Numbered from the stretch's first letter, positions 25,698-34,278 are shown. The stretch is 64,000 bases of DNA from Bacteroides faecis MAJ27 (GCF_900106755.1 NZ_FNNN01000003.1:186001-250000), one strand, 5' to 3'. Translations and numbers: made by a program. Notes: generated from the letters alone by a model not told the origin.

Positions 25698-27053
25698 ATG
25701 CAAGGGATAAAGAATCTGACACATGGTCCTATCAACCGCCAACTGTTCAATCTGGCGATGCCCATCATGGCAACATCGTTTATACAGATGGCATACAGCC
25801 TTACGGATATGGCATGGGTGGGACGGTTGGGAAGTGAAGCCGTAGCAGCCATCGGTTCTGTAGGAATCCTGACGTGGATGTCCGGTTCTATCTCCTTATT
25901 AAATAAGGTAGGGTCCGAAGTCAGCGTAGGACAATCCATCGGTGCACAAAACCAAGAAGATGCCCGTCAGTTCGCTTCACACAATATCACGATTGCACTG
26001 ATCATTTCGCTCTGCTGGGGCGGATTGCTTTTCACATTCGCAAGTCCCATTATCCGGATTTACGAGCTCAAAGAGCACATCACGGTCAATGCTATCGAAT
26101 ACCTGCGGATTATCTCCACCGCATTACCGTTCATATTCCTGTCTGCCGCCTTTACCGGTATCTATAATGCAGCAGGACGAAGCAAAATCCCGTTTTATAT
26201 CAGCGGTACAGGACTGATTATGAACATCATTCTCGATCCCCTGTTTATCTTCGGATTCGGCCTGGGTACAAACGGTGCCGCCTATGCCACATGGCTTTCG
26301 CAAGCTACTGTTTTCGCTATCTTCATCTACCAACTACGTTTCCGCAAGGACGCCCTGCTCGGCGGTTTCCCATTCTTCTCCCGCCTGAAGAAGAAGTACA
26401 CACGGCATATTCTGAAATTAGGTCTGCCCGTAGCTACCCTGAACACGTTATTTGCGTTTGTCAACATGTTCCTCTGCCGCACCGCCTCCGAACAGGGCGG
26501 ACACATCGGACTGATGACCTTCACCACCGGAGGACAAATAGAAGCTATCACCTGGAATACCTCCCAAGGCTTCTCCACCGCACTTAGCGCCTTTATTGCA
26601 CAGAATTTCGCTGCCGGACGAATAGAGCGCGTGCTGAAAGCATGGCATACTACCTTGTGGATGACAGGAATCTTCGGTACTTTCTGCACACTGCTGTTCA
26701 TTTTTTACGGAAACGAAGTCTTTTCAATTTTTGTCCCCGAACAGGCGGCTTATGAAGCCGGCGGTGTATTTCTGCGTATCGACGGATATTCGCAGCTATT
26801 CATGATGCTCGAAATCACGATGCAGGGAGTGTTCTATGGCATCGGACGTACCGTACCTCCTGCCATTGTCAGCATCGTATGCAATTATATGCGTATTCCG
26901 CTTGCCATCCTGTTTGTACGGATGGGCATGGGAGTAGAAGGCATCTGGTGGGCAGTATGCGTCACAACGATTGCTAAAGGAATGATTCTCTTGGGATGGT
27001 TTACCATGATCAGGAAAAAATGCTTAAATCTGCCTTCCGTGTCAACAAGGTAG
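25698..27053 (+). CDS. MATE family efflux transporter
   Basis: 451 residues from the ATG at 25,698. Twelve membrane helices in two similar halves. The N-terminus (GPINRQLFNLAMPIMATSF) and segments TDMAWVGRLGSEAVAAIGSV, AAGRSKIPFYISG and the second-half TTGGQIEAITWNT are typical of MATE proteins, which expel cationic drugs or organic compounds in exchange for Na+ or H+. Length is normal. It stands alone and diverges from the esterase gene at 25,605 over a 92-base promoter region. Substrate not deducible. Confidence 0.93.
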   Translation: MQGIKNLTHGPINRQLFNLAMPIMATSFIQMAYSLTDMAWVGRLGSEAVAAIGSVGILTWMSGSISLLNKVGSEVSVGQSIGAQNQEDARQFASHNITIALIISLCWGGLLFTFASPIIRIYELKEHITVNAIEYLRIISTALPFIFLSAAFTGIYNAAGRSKIPFYISGTGLIMNIILDPLFIFGFGLGTNGAAYATWLSQATVFAIFIYQLRFRKDALLGGFPFFSRLKKKYTRHILKLGLPVATLNTLFAFVNMFLCRTASEQGGHIGLMTFTTGGQIEAITWNTSQGFSTALSAFIAQNFAAGRIERVLKAWHTTLWMTGIFGTFCTLLFIFYGNEVFSIFVPEQAAYEAGGVFLRIDGYSQLFMMLEITMQGVFYGIGRTVPPAIVSIVCNYMRIPLAILFVRMGMGVEGIWWAVCVTTIAKGMILLGWFTMIRKKCLNLPSVSTR

Positions 27054-27135
27054 CCATGTCGTTTGTTATTTAACATATACAAAGATCATCCGGAGTTATT
27101 TTAACCTAAAAAGTATGACCTTGGCAAATAATATG

Positions 27136-27143
27136 TATCTTTG
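27136..27143 (+). promoter_or_regulatory. -7 box for the OmpA-lipoprotein/mtgA operon
   Basis: TATCTTTG, 56 bases before the ATG at 27,199. An upstream in-frame ATG at 27,115 lies before this box and cannot be used by a transcript from it, which supports the 27,199 start that also gives a proper lipoprotein signal. Confidence 0.6.
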
Positions 27144-27198
27144 CGTTGTTAATTTATTAAAGTATTATTTTATAAACCTATTAAAAAAACATTGCATT

Positions 27199-27915
27199 AT
27201 GAACAAAATGAAATGGATGGTTCTCTTCATGAGTATAACCATTATATTCAGTGGCTGCGCAAGCATGAACAATACGGGCAAAGGTGCCGCAATCGGCGGT
27301 GGTTCGGGTGCTGCATTAGGTGCTATCCTCGGCGGTGTTATCGGTAAAGGCAAGGGTGCTGCCATCGGTGCGGCTATTGGTACTGCCGTAGGTGCAGGAA
27401 CAGGTGCCCTTATCGGAAAGAAGATGGATAAAGCGGCAGCAGAAGCAAAACAGATTGAAGGCGCACAAGTAGAGCAGATAACTGACAACAACGGATTGCA
27501 GGCAGTAAAGGTAACATTCGATTCGGGTATTCTTTTCACTACCGGTAATGCGACTCTAAGTGCTGCTGCCAAGTCTGCATTGAGCAAGTTCGCCAACAAC
27601 GTACTCAACCAGAACAGAGACATGGACGTATCCATCTATGGATATACCGACAATCAGGGCTGGAGAAACAGTACTGCCGAACAAAGTCGTCAGAAGAATC
27701 TGAACTTGTCACAGGAACGTGCACAGAGTGTAGCCAGTTATTTGTTGAGCTGCGGCGTTTCATCCAGCCAGATTAAAGGTGTGGACGGAATGGGCGAAAG
27801 TGATCCTGTTGCCAGCAACGACACAGCTGCCGGAAGAGAGCAGAATCGTCGTGTAGAAGTTTACATGTACGCAAGTGAGCAGATGATTAAAGATGCACAA
27901 GCCGCTTCCCATTAA
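27199..27915 (+). CDS. OmpA-family lipoprotein with glycine zipper
   Basis: 238 residues from the ATG at 27,199. The signal peptide ends in lipobox FSGC (Cys about 20). Residues 28-80 are a run of small residues with repeated G-x3-G spacing ([18 protein letters not shown] and following), a glycine zipper that can pack within or against a membrane. The C-terminal 120 residues are an OmpA-type peptidoglycan-binding domain: [17 protein letters not shown], the [17 protein letters not shown] helix, GMGESDP and NRRVEVYM, with the diaminopimelate-binding Asp and Arg positions present. It would tether the outer membrane to the cell wall. It overlaps the next gene, mtgA, by 23 bases. Confidence 0.9.
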   Translation: MNKMKWMVLFMSITIIFSGCASMNNTGKGAAIGGGSGAALGAILGGVIGKGKGAAIGAAIGTAVGAGTGALIGKKMDKAAAEAKQIEGAQVEQITDNNGLQAVKVTFDSGILFTTGNATLSAAAKSALSKFANNVLNQNRDMDVSIYGYTDNQGWRNSTAEQSRQKNLNLSQERAQSVASYLLSCGVSSSQIKGVDGMGESDPVASNDTAAGREQNRRVEVYMYASEQMIKDAQAASH

Positions 27916-28636
27916 AAGAATATTGCGTTATGCACGCAACCTGCTGATTTTCTTCTTTGCATCTACCATTCTGGCTGTGATTGTCTATCGGTTTATGCCG
28001 GTGTATGTCACCCCGTTGATGGTCATCCGAAGTGTACAGCAGCTTGCGTCAGGAGATAAACCCACGTGGAAACACACGTGGGTTTCTTTTGATAAGATAT
28101 CTCCCCAACTGCCGATGGCGGTCATCGCCTCCGAAGACAACCGTTTTGCCGAACATAATGGATTTGATTTTATCGAGATCGAGAAAGCGATCAAAGAAAA
28201 CGAGAAACGGAAACGGAAGCGCGGAGCAAGTACCATCAGTCAGCAGACAGCCAAGAATGTGTTCCTATGGCCGCAATCATCTTGGGTGCGCAAAGGATTC
28301 GAGGTTTATTTCACCTTTCTTATAGAGTTGTTCTGGTCGAAAGAACGAATAATGGAAGTATATCTCAACTCTATTGAAATGGGAAAAGGTATTTACGGTG
28401 CACAGGCTGCCGCCAAATACAAATTCAATACGACAGCCGCCAAGTTGAGCAAAGGACAGTGCGCACTGATTGCCGCTACGCTCCCCAACCCGATACGGTT
28501 TAACTCAGCAAAGCCTTCGGCATATATTTTGAGACGACAAAAACAGATATTGAGACTAATGGACCTGGTTCCTAAATTTCCTCCTGTGGAGAAAAAAGCC
28601 ATAGAGAAGAAGAATACCAGGAAGAAAAAGAAATAA
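27893..28636 (+). CDS. mtgA: Monofunctional peptidoglycan transglycosylase MtgA
   Basis: 247 residues. One membrane anchor (residues 12-34), then a GT51 domain: catalytic Glu in [30 protein letters not shown], the second Glu region [32 protein letters not shown] and [13 protein letters not shown]. No transpeptidase domain, hence monofunctional. It polymerises lipid II into glycan strands on the outer face of the inner membrane. The C-terminus is a Lys-rich tail. The start lies inside the OmpA-lipoprotein gene, so translation is probably coupled, linking two cell-wall functions. A terminator-like hairpin sits within its own 5' part (28,058-28,090). Confidence 0.93.
   Translation: MHKPLPIKRILRYARNLLIFFFASTILAVIVYRFMPVYVTPLMVIRSVQQLASGDKPTWKHTWVSFDKISPQLPMAVIASEDNRFAEHNGFDFIEIEKAIKENEKRKRKRGASTISQQTAKNVFLWPQSSWVRKGFEVYFTFLIELFWSKERIMEVYLNSIEMGKGIYGAQAAAKYKFNTTAAKLSKGQCALIAATLPNPIRFNSAKPSAYILRRQKQILRLMDLVPKFPPVEKKAIEKKNTRKKKK
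28058..28090 (+). terminator. Terminator-like hairpin inside mtgA
   Basis: A perfect 11-bp inverted repeat (28,058-28,068 and 28,075-28,085; AAACCCACGTG) with a 6-base loop, followed directly by CTTTT. It lies about codon 56-64 of mtgA. The arrangement is that of an intrinsic terminator, but it is inside a coding region. It may attenuate mtgA relative to the lipoprotein gene, or be chance. Confidence 0.4.
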
Positions 28637-28638
28637 AG

Positions 28639-28700
28639 CAATCCCTTTATCCCAGTCTGTATTCCATCAGGAAACAGAACCAGAATAAAGGGATTGTTTC
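28639..28700 (+). terminator. Terminator of the OmpA-lipoprotein/mtgA operon
   Basis: A perfect 12-bp inverted repeat (CAATCCCTTTAT at 28,639-28,650 and its complement at 28,685-28,696) enclosing 34 bases, followed by TTTC. It begins three bases after the mtgA stop and also faces the converging minus-strand gene. Confidence 0.7.
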
Positions 28701-28722
28701 TATCCGTTATTTTATATATGCA

Positions 28723-30498
28723 CTATGCCGGCTCCTCACATCTTTCAATATACGCCAACGGCTCACCTTTATTGACCAGTGCCCCCTGCTTGGCACATAC
28801 CTCGATCACGCGACCGCTAAAGTTTGCCAACACCTTATCATACGTATTCCAAGGAGTAGCGATATAACAAAATACATCATCCGGCTCATATTTATGTCCC
28901 ACTTCGGGTGGCATGGAAGGCGATTCCACGTCAATCTCCCAAATGATCCGGCCTTTTTCCATAGCAGTCACCGGTTCGGCTTTCGCACGCTTCATCCGTT
29001 TCACTTCTTCTTCCGAGAATCCCTGTTTGGCCAAAGCAGCATCTTTGGCACGCTGCAAGTCGTCCTCGAAACGCTTCTTGGCAACACCCGATTTGTAATC
29101 CCTGTATTGACGGTCGTGCATTGCCAGCTCAAAGAGTTCTTCATCATCCTTTCCAAAGTCCCAACCGTTTTCTGTCATTTCTTTGCGATACTCATCCAGC
29201 TGGTCCGGATAATTCTTCTGCGGGTCTTCGTCCGTAAATTCATATCCTTTTTCATTTGCCAATGCGATAATTTCGGGAGCAAGTGTACCGGGCAAACGCC
29301 CGCTTTTACCCAGAATCATATCCCAGGTATGATTGTCGATCATCGTCCAACGCTCCTCTCCTTTGATAAGAGACATCACATTCATCAATGCCACATTCTT
29401 CACATATTGGCTGAACGGAGTTACCAGTGGAGGATAACCAAGTTTTGGCCACACATACTCTACTTCGTCAAACAGCATCACGAGCAAATCGTCAATGCTC
29501 AGTTCCGGTTCGTTCTTACCCCTCAATATCATATTAATGCCGGAATGTACTCCTTTCAGATCGGCCATCATAGAGCCCATCATACCTCCGGGAAGTCCGC
29601 ATTTCAAGAGCAAAGAAGACATATGCTTGTTGGTAGGGTCCATAAAATAGCCCAGAAAATCGTCGATAAACTCCTGCGTCATGGCACGGGCTTTCATATA
29701 AGCCTTCATATTAATCTCCGGTACCTGAAATCCTGCATCTTTCAGCATAGCTTGCACGGAGATAACATCCGGATGAACCTTTCCCCACGAAATAGGTTCC
29801 ATCGCCACATCGATAATATCCGCACCATTCTCACAAACTTCCAGAATAGAAGCCATGGAGAGCCCCGGTCCGCTATGTCCGTGATACTGGATGATGATTT
29901 CGGGATGCCGTTCTTTGATTGCTTTCGTCAGACGTCCCAGCATTTCGGGACGACCGACACCCGCCATGTCTTTCAGGCAGATTTCCGGTGCTCCGGCTTC
30001 TATCAGACGCTCGGCGATAGCGGTATAATATTCTACGGTATGCACGGGTGAGAACGTAATGCACAACGTTGCCTGCGGAATCATCCCTGCTTCGAGGGCA
30101 TAACGGATGGAAGGAATAATATTCCTGACTTCATTCAGCCCACAAAAGATACGGGTGATGTCCACTCCTTGCGCATGCTTCACTTTATACATCAGCCGGC
30201 GTACATCTGCCGGTACGGGATACATTCGGAGACCATTCAGACCACGGTCGAGCATGTGAGTTTGTATGCCCGCTTCGTGGAAAGGTTTTGTGAAAGCCCG
30301 GACGGCTTTGTTCGGGTTCTCTCCATACAGCAGATTGACTTGTTCGAACGCACCTCCGTTGGTTTCTACACGAGAGAAACAACCCATTTCGATAATTAAC
30401 GGAGCAATTCTTACTAACTGATCGGCACGTGGTTGATACTTGCCGGACGACTGCCACATATCCCGATAAACGAGACTAAATTTGATTTCCTTTTTCAT
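28723..30498 (-). CDS. OadA/PycB-type carboxyltransferase lacking the biotin lysine
   Basis: 591 residues. The first 450 match the carboxyltransferase domain of oxaloacetate decarboxylase alpha, pyruvate carboxylase B and transcarboxylase 5S. Metal ligands Asp13 (YRDMWQS), His206 and His208 (YHGHSG) are kept, as are the carbamylated-lysine position Lys176 (CLKDMAG) and SPVHTVEYY. The usual R-D-A-H-Q-S is R-D-M-W-Q-S. The C-terminal 80 residues look like a biotinyl domain (LANFSGRVIEVCAKQGALV), but where A-M-K-M is expected the sequence reads TPWNTYDK, so no lysine is present for biotin. It could work with a separate biotin carrier or have a biotin-free role. Single gene, cytoplasmic, strong promoter. 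Confidence 0.85.
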   Translation of the reverse strand: MKKEIKFSLVYRDMWQSSGKYQPRADQLVRIAPLIIEMGCFSRVETNGGAFEQVNLLYGENPNKAVRAFTKPFHEAGIQTHMLDRGLNGLRMYPVPADVRRLMYKVKHAQGVDITRIFCGLNEVRNIIPSIRYALEAGMIPQATLCITFSPVHTVEYYTAIAERLIEAGAPEICLKDMAGVGRPEMLGRLTKAIKERHPEIIIQYHGHSGPGLSMASILEVCENGADIIDVAMEPISWGKVHPDVISVQAMLKDAGFQVPEINMKAYMKARAMTQEFIDDFLGYFMDPTNKHMSSLLLKCGLPGGMMGSMMADLKGVHSGINMILRGKNEPELSIDDLLVMLFDEVEYVWPKLGYPPLVTPFSQYVKNVALMNVMSLIKGEERWTMIDNHTWDMILGKSGRLPGTLAPEIIALANEKGYEFTDEDPQKNYPDQLDEYRKEMTENGWDFGKDDEELFELAMHDRQYRDYKSGVAKKRFEDDLQRAKDAALAKQGFSEEEVKRMKRAKAEPVTAMEKGRIIWEIDVESPSMPPEVGHKYEPDDVFCYIATPWNTYDKVLANFSGRVIEVCAKQGALVNKGEPLAYIERCEEPA

Positions 30499-30545
30499 TG
30501 CCGTAAATAGATGAGATTTATATTACTTAGGTTAACTAGTTGATA

Positions 30546-30578
30546 CAAATATAGAAAGTTCTCTGACATAATAACAAA
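30546..30578 (-). promoter_or_regulatory. Promoter of the carboxyltransferase gene
   Basis: On the minus strand TTTG (30,575-30,578) and TATATTTG (30,546-30,553) are separated by 21 bases, a full match to the Bacteroides -33/-7 pattern, 48 bases before the ATG. Confidence 0.7.
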
Positions 30579-30637
30579 CATTCAGCGAATAAGTTGGGCT
30601 ATAAAGATATGTTTAATATCATATTGTCACAAAAACG

Positions 30638-30671
30638 AAGGAGCAAACGAGTTTCTCACTCGTTGCTCCTT
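30638..30671 (-). terminator. Terminator of the sigma-factor gene
   Basis: Inverted repeat of 13 bp with one bulged A (30,638-30,651 and 30,659-30,671, AAGGAGCAA...CGAG), followed on the minus strand by CGTTTTTGTG. It is 38 bases beyond the sigma-factor stop. Confidence 0.8.
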
Positions 30672-30708
30672 ACCGGCATTAATTGTCTGGTTGATGTGTT
30701 ATCCCAAT

Positions 30709-31212
30709 TTATACAAAATCTTTCAATTCTTGTTGCAAACGTTGGCGTGTGAAGAATATGCGGCTCTTCACCGTTCCGAGGGGCAGGTCCAGTTTCTCTG
30801 CGATTTCACGGTATTTAAAACCGGATACGTGCATCGAGAATGGTACTTTATATTCCTTCGGCAGCGCGTTGACGATGCGGTGCATCTCTTTCAAGTCATA
30901 AGCGCCTTCCGTACTTTCAAATCCTGAGTCTTGAGGGAGATTCAAGTGATACAGATTGTCGGTCTGATCTACGAATGTCTGGTCACGTACTATTTTACGG
31001 TAGTTATTAATAAAGATGTTACGCATGATCGTATACATCCATCCTTTGAAATTTGTATCGGGAACATATTTTTCCTCGTTATCCAAGGCCTTTAATGATG
31101 TTTCTTGCAATAAATCATTTGCTTCTTCACGATTGGCAGTTAATTTATAAGCAAAACGAAGCAACTCTTCCTGAACTCCAATTAAATCTTTTCTGAAACT
31201 TAAACTTTTCAT
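30709..31212 (-). CDS. ECF-type RNA polymerase sigma factor
   Basis: 167 residues. Region 2 contains LLRFAYKLTANREEANDLLQ, the core-binding helix, and FKGWMYTIMRNIFINNYRK for -10 recognition. Region 4 has HVSGFKYREIAEKLDLPLGT and KSRIFFTRQRLQ, the -35 helix-turn-helix. Regions 1 and 3 are absent, as in group 4 (ECF) factors. No anti-sigma gene adjoins it, which differs from the FecI-FecR arrangement common in Bacteroides and suggests control by another route. The divergent lemA-htpX pair, 242 bases away, may be a target. EcfO of B. fragilis is a possible relative, not confirmed. Confidence 0.92.
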   Translation of the reverse strand: MKSLSFRKDLIGVQEELLRFAYKLTANREEANDLLQETSLKALDNEEKYVPDTNFKGWMYTIMRNIFINNYRKIVRDQTFVDQTDNLYHLNLPQDSGFESTEGAYDLKEMHRIVNALPKEYKVPFSMHVSGFKYREIAEKLDLPLGTVKSRIFFTRQRLQQELKDFV

Positions 31213-31330
31213 ACTTTAAGGGTTTTACGGTTAATATTTCGTTTCTTTCTTGACATTTGCAAGTTTAAAGGTATTTTATGACTCAAACAGGGGGAAATTC
31301 GTCATTTCTTAGGGGGTGAAACTGTCAAAT

Positions 31331-31366
31331 GATAGTTTTCAGGTGCTTTTTGATAGTTTTTAGGTG
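31331..31366. repeat. Two direct repeats 21 bp apart between sigma factor and lemA
   Basis: GATAGTTTTCAGGTG (31,331-31,345) and GATAGTTTTTAGGTG (31,352-31,366) differ at one base and repeat with a 21-bp period, two helix turns. They lie about 30 bases before the lemA -33 element and 120 bases before the sigma-factor ATG. The rest of the 242-base gap holds no gene. A tandem operator is plausible. Confidence 0.5.
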
Positions 31367-31394
31367 GTTTAGAACTATTTTTATTCTCTTCTAC

Positions 31395-31425
31395 TTGCTT
31401 GGCAATGCAAAATAACTTACTTTTG
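31395..31425 (+). promoter_or_regulatory. Promoter of lemA-htpX
   Basis: TACTTTTG at 31,418-31,425 matches TAnnTTTG; TTG at 31,395-31,397 lies 20 bases upstream and could be a partial -33 element. The ATG at 31,455 is 29 bases further on. Confidence 0.6.
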
Positions 31426-31454
31426 GCTAGTATTATTAACTAAAAGATAAAGAC

Positions 31455-32015
31455 ATGGCTATACTTATTATCGTAGGAATTATCGTATTATTAGGAATCA
31501 TATTTGCTTCCATGTACAACTCATTGGTGAGACTGAGAAACAACCGTGAAAATGCGTTTGCAGACATCGACGTGCAACTGAAACAACGTCACGATCTTAT
31601 CCCGCAGTTAGTGGAGACTGTGAAAGGATATGCCTCACACGAAAAAGAAACGCTCGACCGGGTGATTCAGGCACGTAACGGTGCAGTCAGCGCTAAAACG
31701 ATCGACGAAAAAATAGCAGCCGAGAATCAGTTATCTTCCGCTTTATCGGGATTGAAAATCACTCTGGAGGCTTATCCCGACCTGAAAGCTAACCAGAATT
31801 TCCTGCAATTGCAGGAAGAAGTATCCGATGTGGAGAATAAATTAGCCGCTGTACGCCGTTACTTTAACTCGGCAACGAAGGAATATAATAACGCCGTTCA
31901 GACATTCCCGTCCAATATCGTAGCAGGTATGGCAGGATTCCGCAGAGAAATTATGTTCGATCTGGGTACCAACGAACGTGCCAACCTGGAACAAGCGCCG
32001 AAGATCAGTTTCTAA
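31455..32015 (+). CDS. LemA family protein
   Basis: 186 residues. A single N-terminal membrane helix (residues 2-22, IIVGIIVLLGIIFASMY) is followed by a long helical body with the family signatures NAFADIDVQLKQRHDLIPQL, LVETVKGYASHEKETL and YFNSATKEYNNAVQTFPSN, ending AGMAGFRREIMFDL. The body faces the periplasm or cytoplasm and folds as a helical bundle. LemA proteins accompany HtpX/M48 proteases in many bacteria; the exact role is unsettled. The protease gene starts 14 bases after its stop, so the two form an operon. Confidence 0.92.
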   Translation: MAILIIVGIIVLLGIIFASMYNSLVRLRNNRENAFADIDVQLKQRHDLIPQLVETVKGYASHEKETLDRVIQARNGAVSAKTIDEKIAAENQLSSALSGLKITLEAYPDLKANQNFLQLQEEVSDVENKLAAVRRYFNSATKEYNNAVQTFPSNIVAGMAGFRREIMFDLGTNERANLEQAPKISF

Positions 32016-32029
32016 AAAACGAAGCACAC

Positions 32030-32992
32030 ATGCAGTACGTCGGAATTCAAACACAGCAGAGCCGGAACAACCGCCGCTCTGTCTTTCTGTTATTTCTATT
32101 TCCTTGCCTGGTAGCAGCACTGCTTTATTTGGCATGCTACTTGCTGGTTGCCCTAGGACATGACGAGAGCATGGAGACAGGGATGCTGGAAATGATCAAT
32201 CCTTTATTTATCAATGCCCTCCCCTACACAATGGGCATCGTACTGATCTGGTTCCTGATTGCTTTCTGGATGAATACAAGCATTATCAAAGCTGCCACAG
32301 GTGCAAAGCCGCTCGACCGCAGGGAGAACAAACGTGTCTACAATCTGGTAGAGAACCTCTGCATGGCGAACGGAATGAAGACTCCTAAAATCAACATCAT
32401 TGACGACAATTCGCTGAACGCTTTTGCCAGTGGCATCAACGACCGTACTTATACCGTCACCCTCTCAAGGGGGATTATTCAGAAGTTGAACGATGAAGAA
32501 CTCGAAGCGGTCATCGCCCATGAACTGACTCATATCCGCAACCGGGACGTACGCCTGCTAATTGTCTCCATTGTATTTGTCGGAATCTTCTCGATGCTGG
32601 CACAAATCACCTTCTATACTATCACGCACACGCGCATACGCAGCAATGGGAAAAATGGCGGAGGTGTCATCCTCATTATGCTGATTGCTTTAGTAATCGC
32701 TGCTGTCGGCTTCTTCTTTGCCAGCCTGATGCGTTTCGCCATTTCACGGAAACGTGAATATATGGCAGATGCCGGGTCGGCTGAAATGACAAAGAACCCG
32801 TTGGCACTGGCCAGTGCCCTGCGTAAGATTTCAGATGATCCGAATATAGAAGCTGTAAAACGCGGAGATGTGGCACAGTTATTCATTCAGAATCCCGGCA
32901 AGCAGTCAGAAAGTGCTCTCAGCGGCTTTAGCGGTCTCTTTGCCACACATCCCCCTATCGAGAAACGAATCTCCATTCTGGAACAGTTCTAG
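32030..32992 (+). CDS. M48 family membrane metalloprotease, HtpX-like
   Basis: 320 residues. Two N-terminal membrane helices (about residues 22-48 and 62-85), then the zinc site VIAHELTHIRNRD (H-E-x-x-H) around residue 163, two further helices at about 178-200 and 208-235, and the third zinc ligand in KREYMADAGSAEM. A cytoplasmic tail ends in the FATHPPIEKRI segment typical of HtpX. The family degrades misfolded membrane proteins. Partner of LemA in the same operon; the divergent ECF sigma gene suggests envelope-stress control, which is inference. Confidence 0.92.
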   Translation: MQYVGIQTQQSRNNRRSVFLLFLFPCLVAALLYLACYLLVALGHDESMETGMLEMINPLFINALPYTMGIVLIWFLIAFWMNTSIIKAATGAKPLDRRENKRVYNLVENLCMANGMKTPKINIIDDNSLNAFASGINDRTYTVTLSRGIIQKLNDEELEAVIAHELTHIRNRDVRLLIVSIVFVGIFSMLAQITFYTITHTRIRSNGKNGGGVILIMLIALVIAAVGFFFASLMRFAISRKREYMADAGSAEMTKNPLALASALRKISDDPNIEAVKRGDVAQLFIQNPGKQSESALSGFSGLFATHPPIEKRISILEQF

Positions 32993-33044
32993 GGATTTCT
33001 GTTTAATTTTCATTAAAGAAAGCAGGGAGACTCCTTATTTTTAG

Positions 33045-33052
33045 TATATTTG
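33045..33052 (+). promoter_or_regulatory. -7 box for the DUF4251 gene
   Basis: TATATTTG, exact TAnnTTTG, 35 bases before the ATG at 33,088. Confidence 0.6.
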
Positions 33053-33087
33053 AGTGTTATACATATATACACTAAACTATAACTGAT

Positions 33088-33585
33088 ATGAAAACAAAAA
33101 AACAAATCCTTATGCTACTGCTGGCTATGCTGGCAGGAATCCCAACTCTTTCCGCACAAACCAAGAAAGAGAAGAAGGAACAAAAGAAAGAAGCTGTCAG
33201 ACAGCTGATCGTATCAGAAAACTACAAGATAGACGTCAACACAGCTATGCCCATGCGTGGACGTAATATCACTTTGAGTTCTCCATACTCGCTGGAAATC
33301 AGAAATGATTCGGTATTCTCTTACCTGCCCTACTACGGACGTGCTTATAGCGTTCCTTATGGCGGAGGAAGCGGGCTGATCTTCAATGCCCCCCTCAAAG
33401 AATATACAATGGATTTGGATAAGAAGGGAAATGCAGTTATCAAGTTCTCCGCCCGAAGTCCGGAAGATTTCTTTGAGTTCAGTGCCAAAGTATTCTCGAA
33501 CGGTACTGCCAGCATTGACGTCATCATGCAGAATCGCCAGTCCATCAGTTATCGGGGAGAACTGGATACAGAGAACAAGAAGTAA
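33088..33585 (+). CDS. DUF4251 family exported protein
   Basis: 165 residues. A signal peptide (residues 1-24, TLSAQ) is followed by a very basic, Lys/Glu-rich helix (KKEKKEQKKEAVRQL), then a beta-rich domain with NTAMPMRGRNITLSS, LPYYGRAYSVPYGGGSGL and EDFFEFSAKVFSNGTASIDV. This pattern defines DUF4251, frequent in Bacteroidales and of unknown function. It should be periplasmic. The gene converges with the channel gene on the other strand, their stop codons only 5 bases apart with no visible terminator between. Confidence 0.88.
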   Translation: MKTKKQILMLLLAMLAGIPTLSAQTKKEKKEQKKEAVRQLIVSENYKIDVNTAMPMRGRNITLSSPYSLEIRNDSVFSYLPYYGRAYSVPYGGGSGLIFNAPLKEYTMDLDKKGNAVIKFSARSPEDFFEFSAKVFSNGTASIDVIMQNRQSISYRGELDTENKK

Positions 33586-33590
33586 AATCC

Positions 33591-34220
33591 TTAAGAATCA
33601 CTGTCAGTCTCTTCGCTACCTTTTAATATAGGAAGGCAAATGTGGTATTTCACAGCAAGAATACGCGTGATGAACACCGCTGATCCGCCAACGAGCTGAC
33701 AGACATAAGATTCCATACCTGCGGCATCGCACAGCCAGTAAGCGATGCCGCCTACTACACATGCCATCGCATAGATCTCTTTTCGAAAAATCAGAGGTAT
33801 CTCATTAATGAAGACATCACGGATCACACCTCCCGCCGCACCGGTGATACTACCCATAATGATAGCCACCCAGAAGGGATAGCCCAAAGCGATACTTTTG
33901 CCCACACCGACTACCGTAAACAGTGCGAGTCCGATGGTATCGAATATAAAAAAGGTATTATTCAAACGAATCAGCCAGCGGCCAAAGCAGATTACCCAGA
34001 TTAAGGCAAGTCCTGTACAGATTAAATAGATAGGGTTCGTCATCCATCCGGGAGTCACATCCAGCAGTACATCACGAATAGTACCGCCACCGATAGCGGT
34101 AGCAAGACCTACAACATAAGCTCCGAACCAGTCGAAACGCTTTGCCGAAGCTAGCCGGATACCACTAATAGCAAAGGCAAATGTGCCTATAAAATCAAGA
34201 ATCTGAACGAATGTGGGCAT
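33591..34220 (-). CDS. TRIC-type cation channel family protein (YicG/UPF0126)
   Basis: 209 residues from the ATG at 34,220; a longer frame to 34,400 has a poor N-terminus and crosses the divergent promoter, so it is rejected. Seven membrane helices in two inverted repeats, each with the conserved glycine segment: GLATAIGGGTIRDVLLD in the first and GSITGAAGGVIRDVFINE in the second. These are the UPF0126 signatures, now known as prokaryotic trimeric intracellular cation channels that conduct K+ and Na+. Physiological role in bacteria is uncertain. Divergent from the WecB-like gene over 82 bases. Confidence 0.92.
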   Translation of the reverse strand: MPTFVQILDFIGTFAFAISGIRLASAKRFDWFGAYVVGLATAIGGGTIRDVLLDVTPGWMTNPIYLICTGLALIWVICFGRWLIRLNNTFFIFDTIGLALFTVVGVGKSIALGYPFWVAIIMGSITGAAGGVIRDVFINEIPLIFRKEIYAMACVVGGIAYWLCDAAGMESYVCQLVGGSAVFITRILAVKYHICLPILKGSEETDSDS

Positions 34221-34270
34221 ATATTTGTTATTTTGTATGCAAAGTAACGAATAAATTCCGTAAGAAAATG

Positions 34271-34278
34271 TACTTTTG
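34271..34278 (+). promoter_or_regulatory. -7 box for the WecB-like gene
   Basis: TACTTTTG, exact TAnnTTTG, 24 bases before the ATG at 34,303. A longer frame beginning with a TTG in this box is rejected as the start. Confidence 0.6.

Noticed and set aside
27115-27198. 28-residue N-terminal extension of the OmpA-type lipoprotein
   Set aside because: The upstream ATG precedes the predicted promoter box, and the extension would spoil the lipoprotein signal that starts at 27,199.
28894-30051. 385-residue open frame on the plus strand opposite the carboxyltransferase gene
   Set aside because: Antisense shadow: the minus-strand protein has clear catalytic motifs, while this product is His- and Phe-rich without recognisable domains.
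31265-31272. TACCTTTA (minus strand) as the -7 box of the sigma-factor gene
   Set aside because: The last base departs from TAnnTTTG and no -33 element accompanies it; left uncalled.
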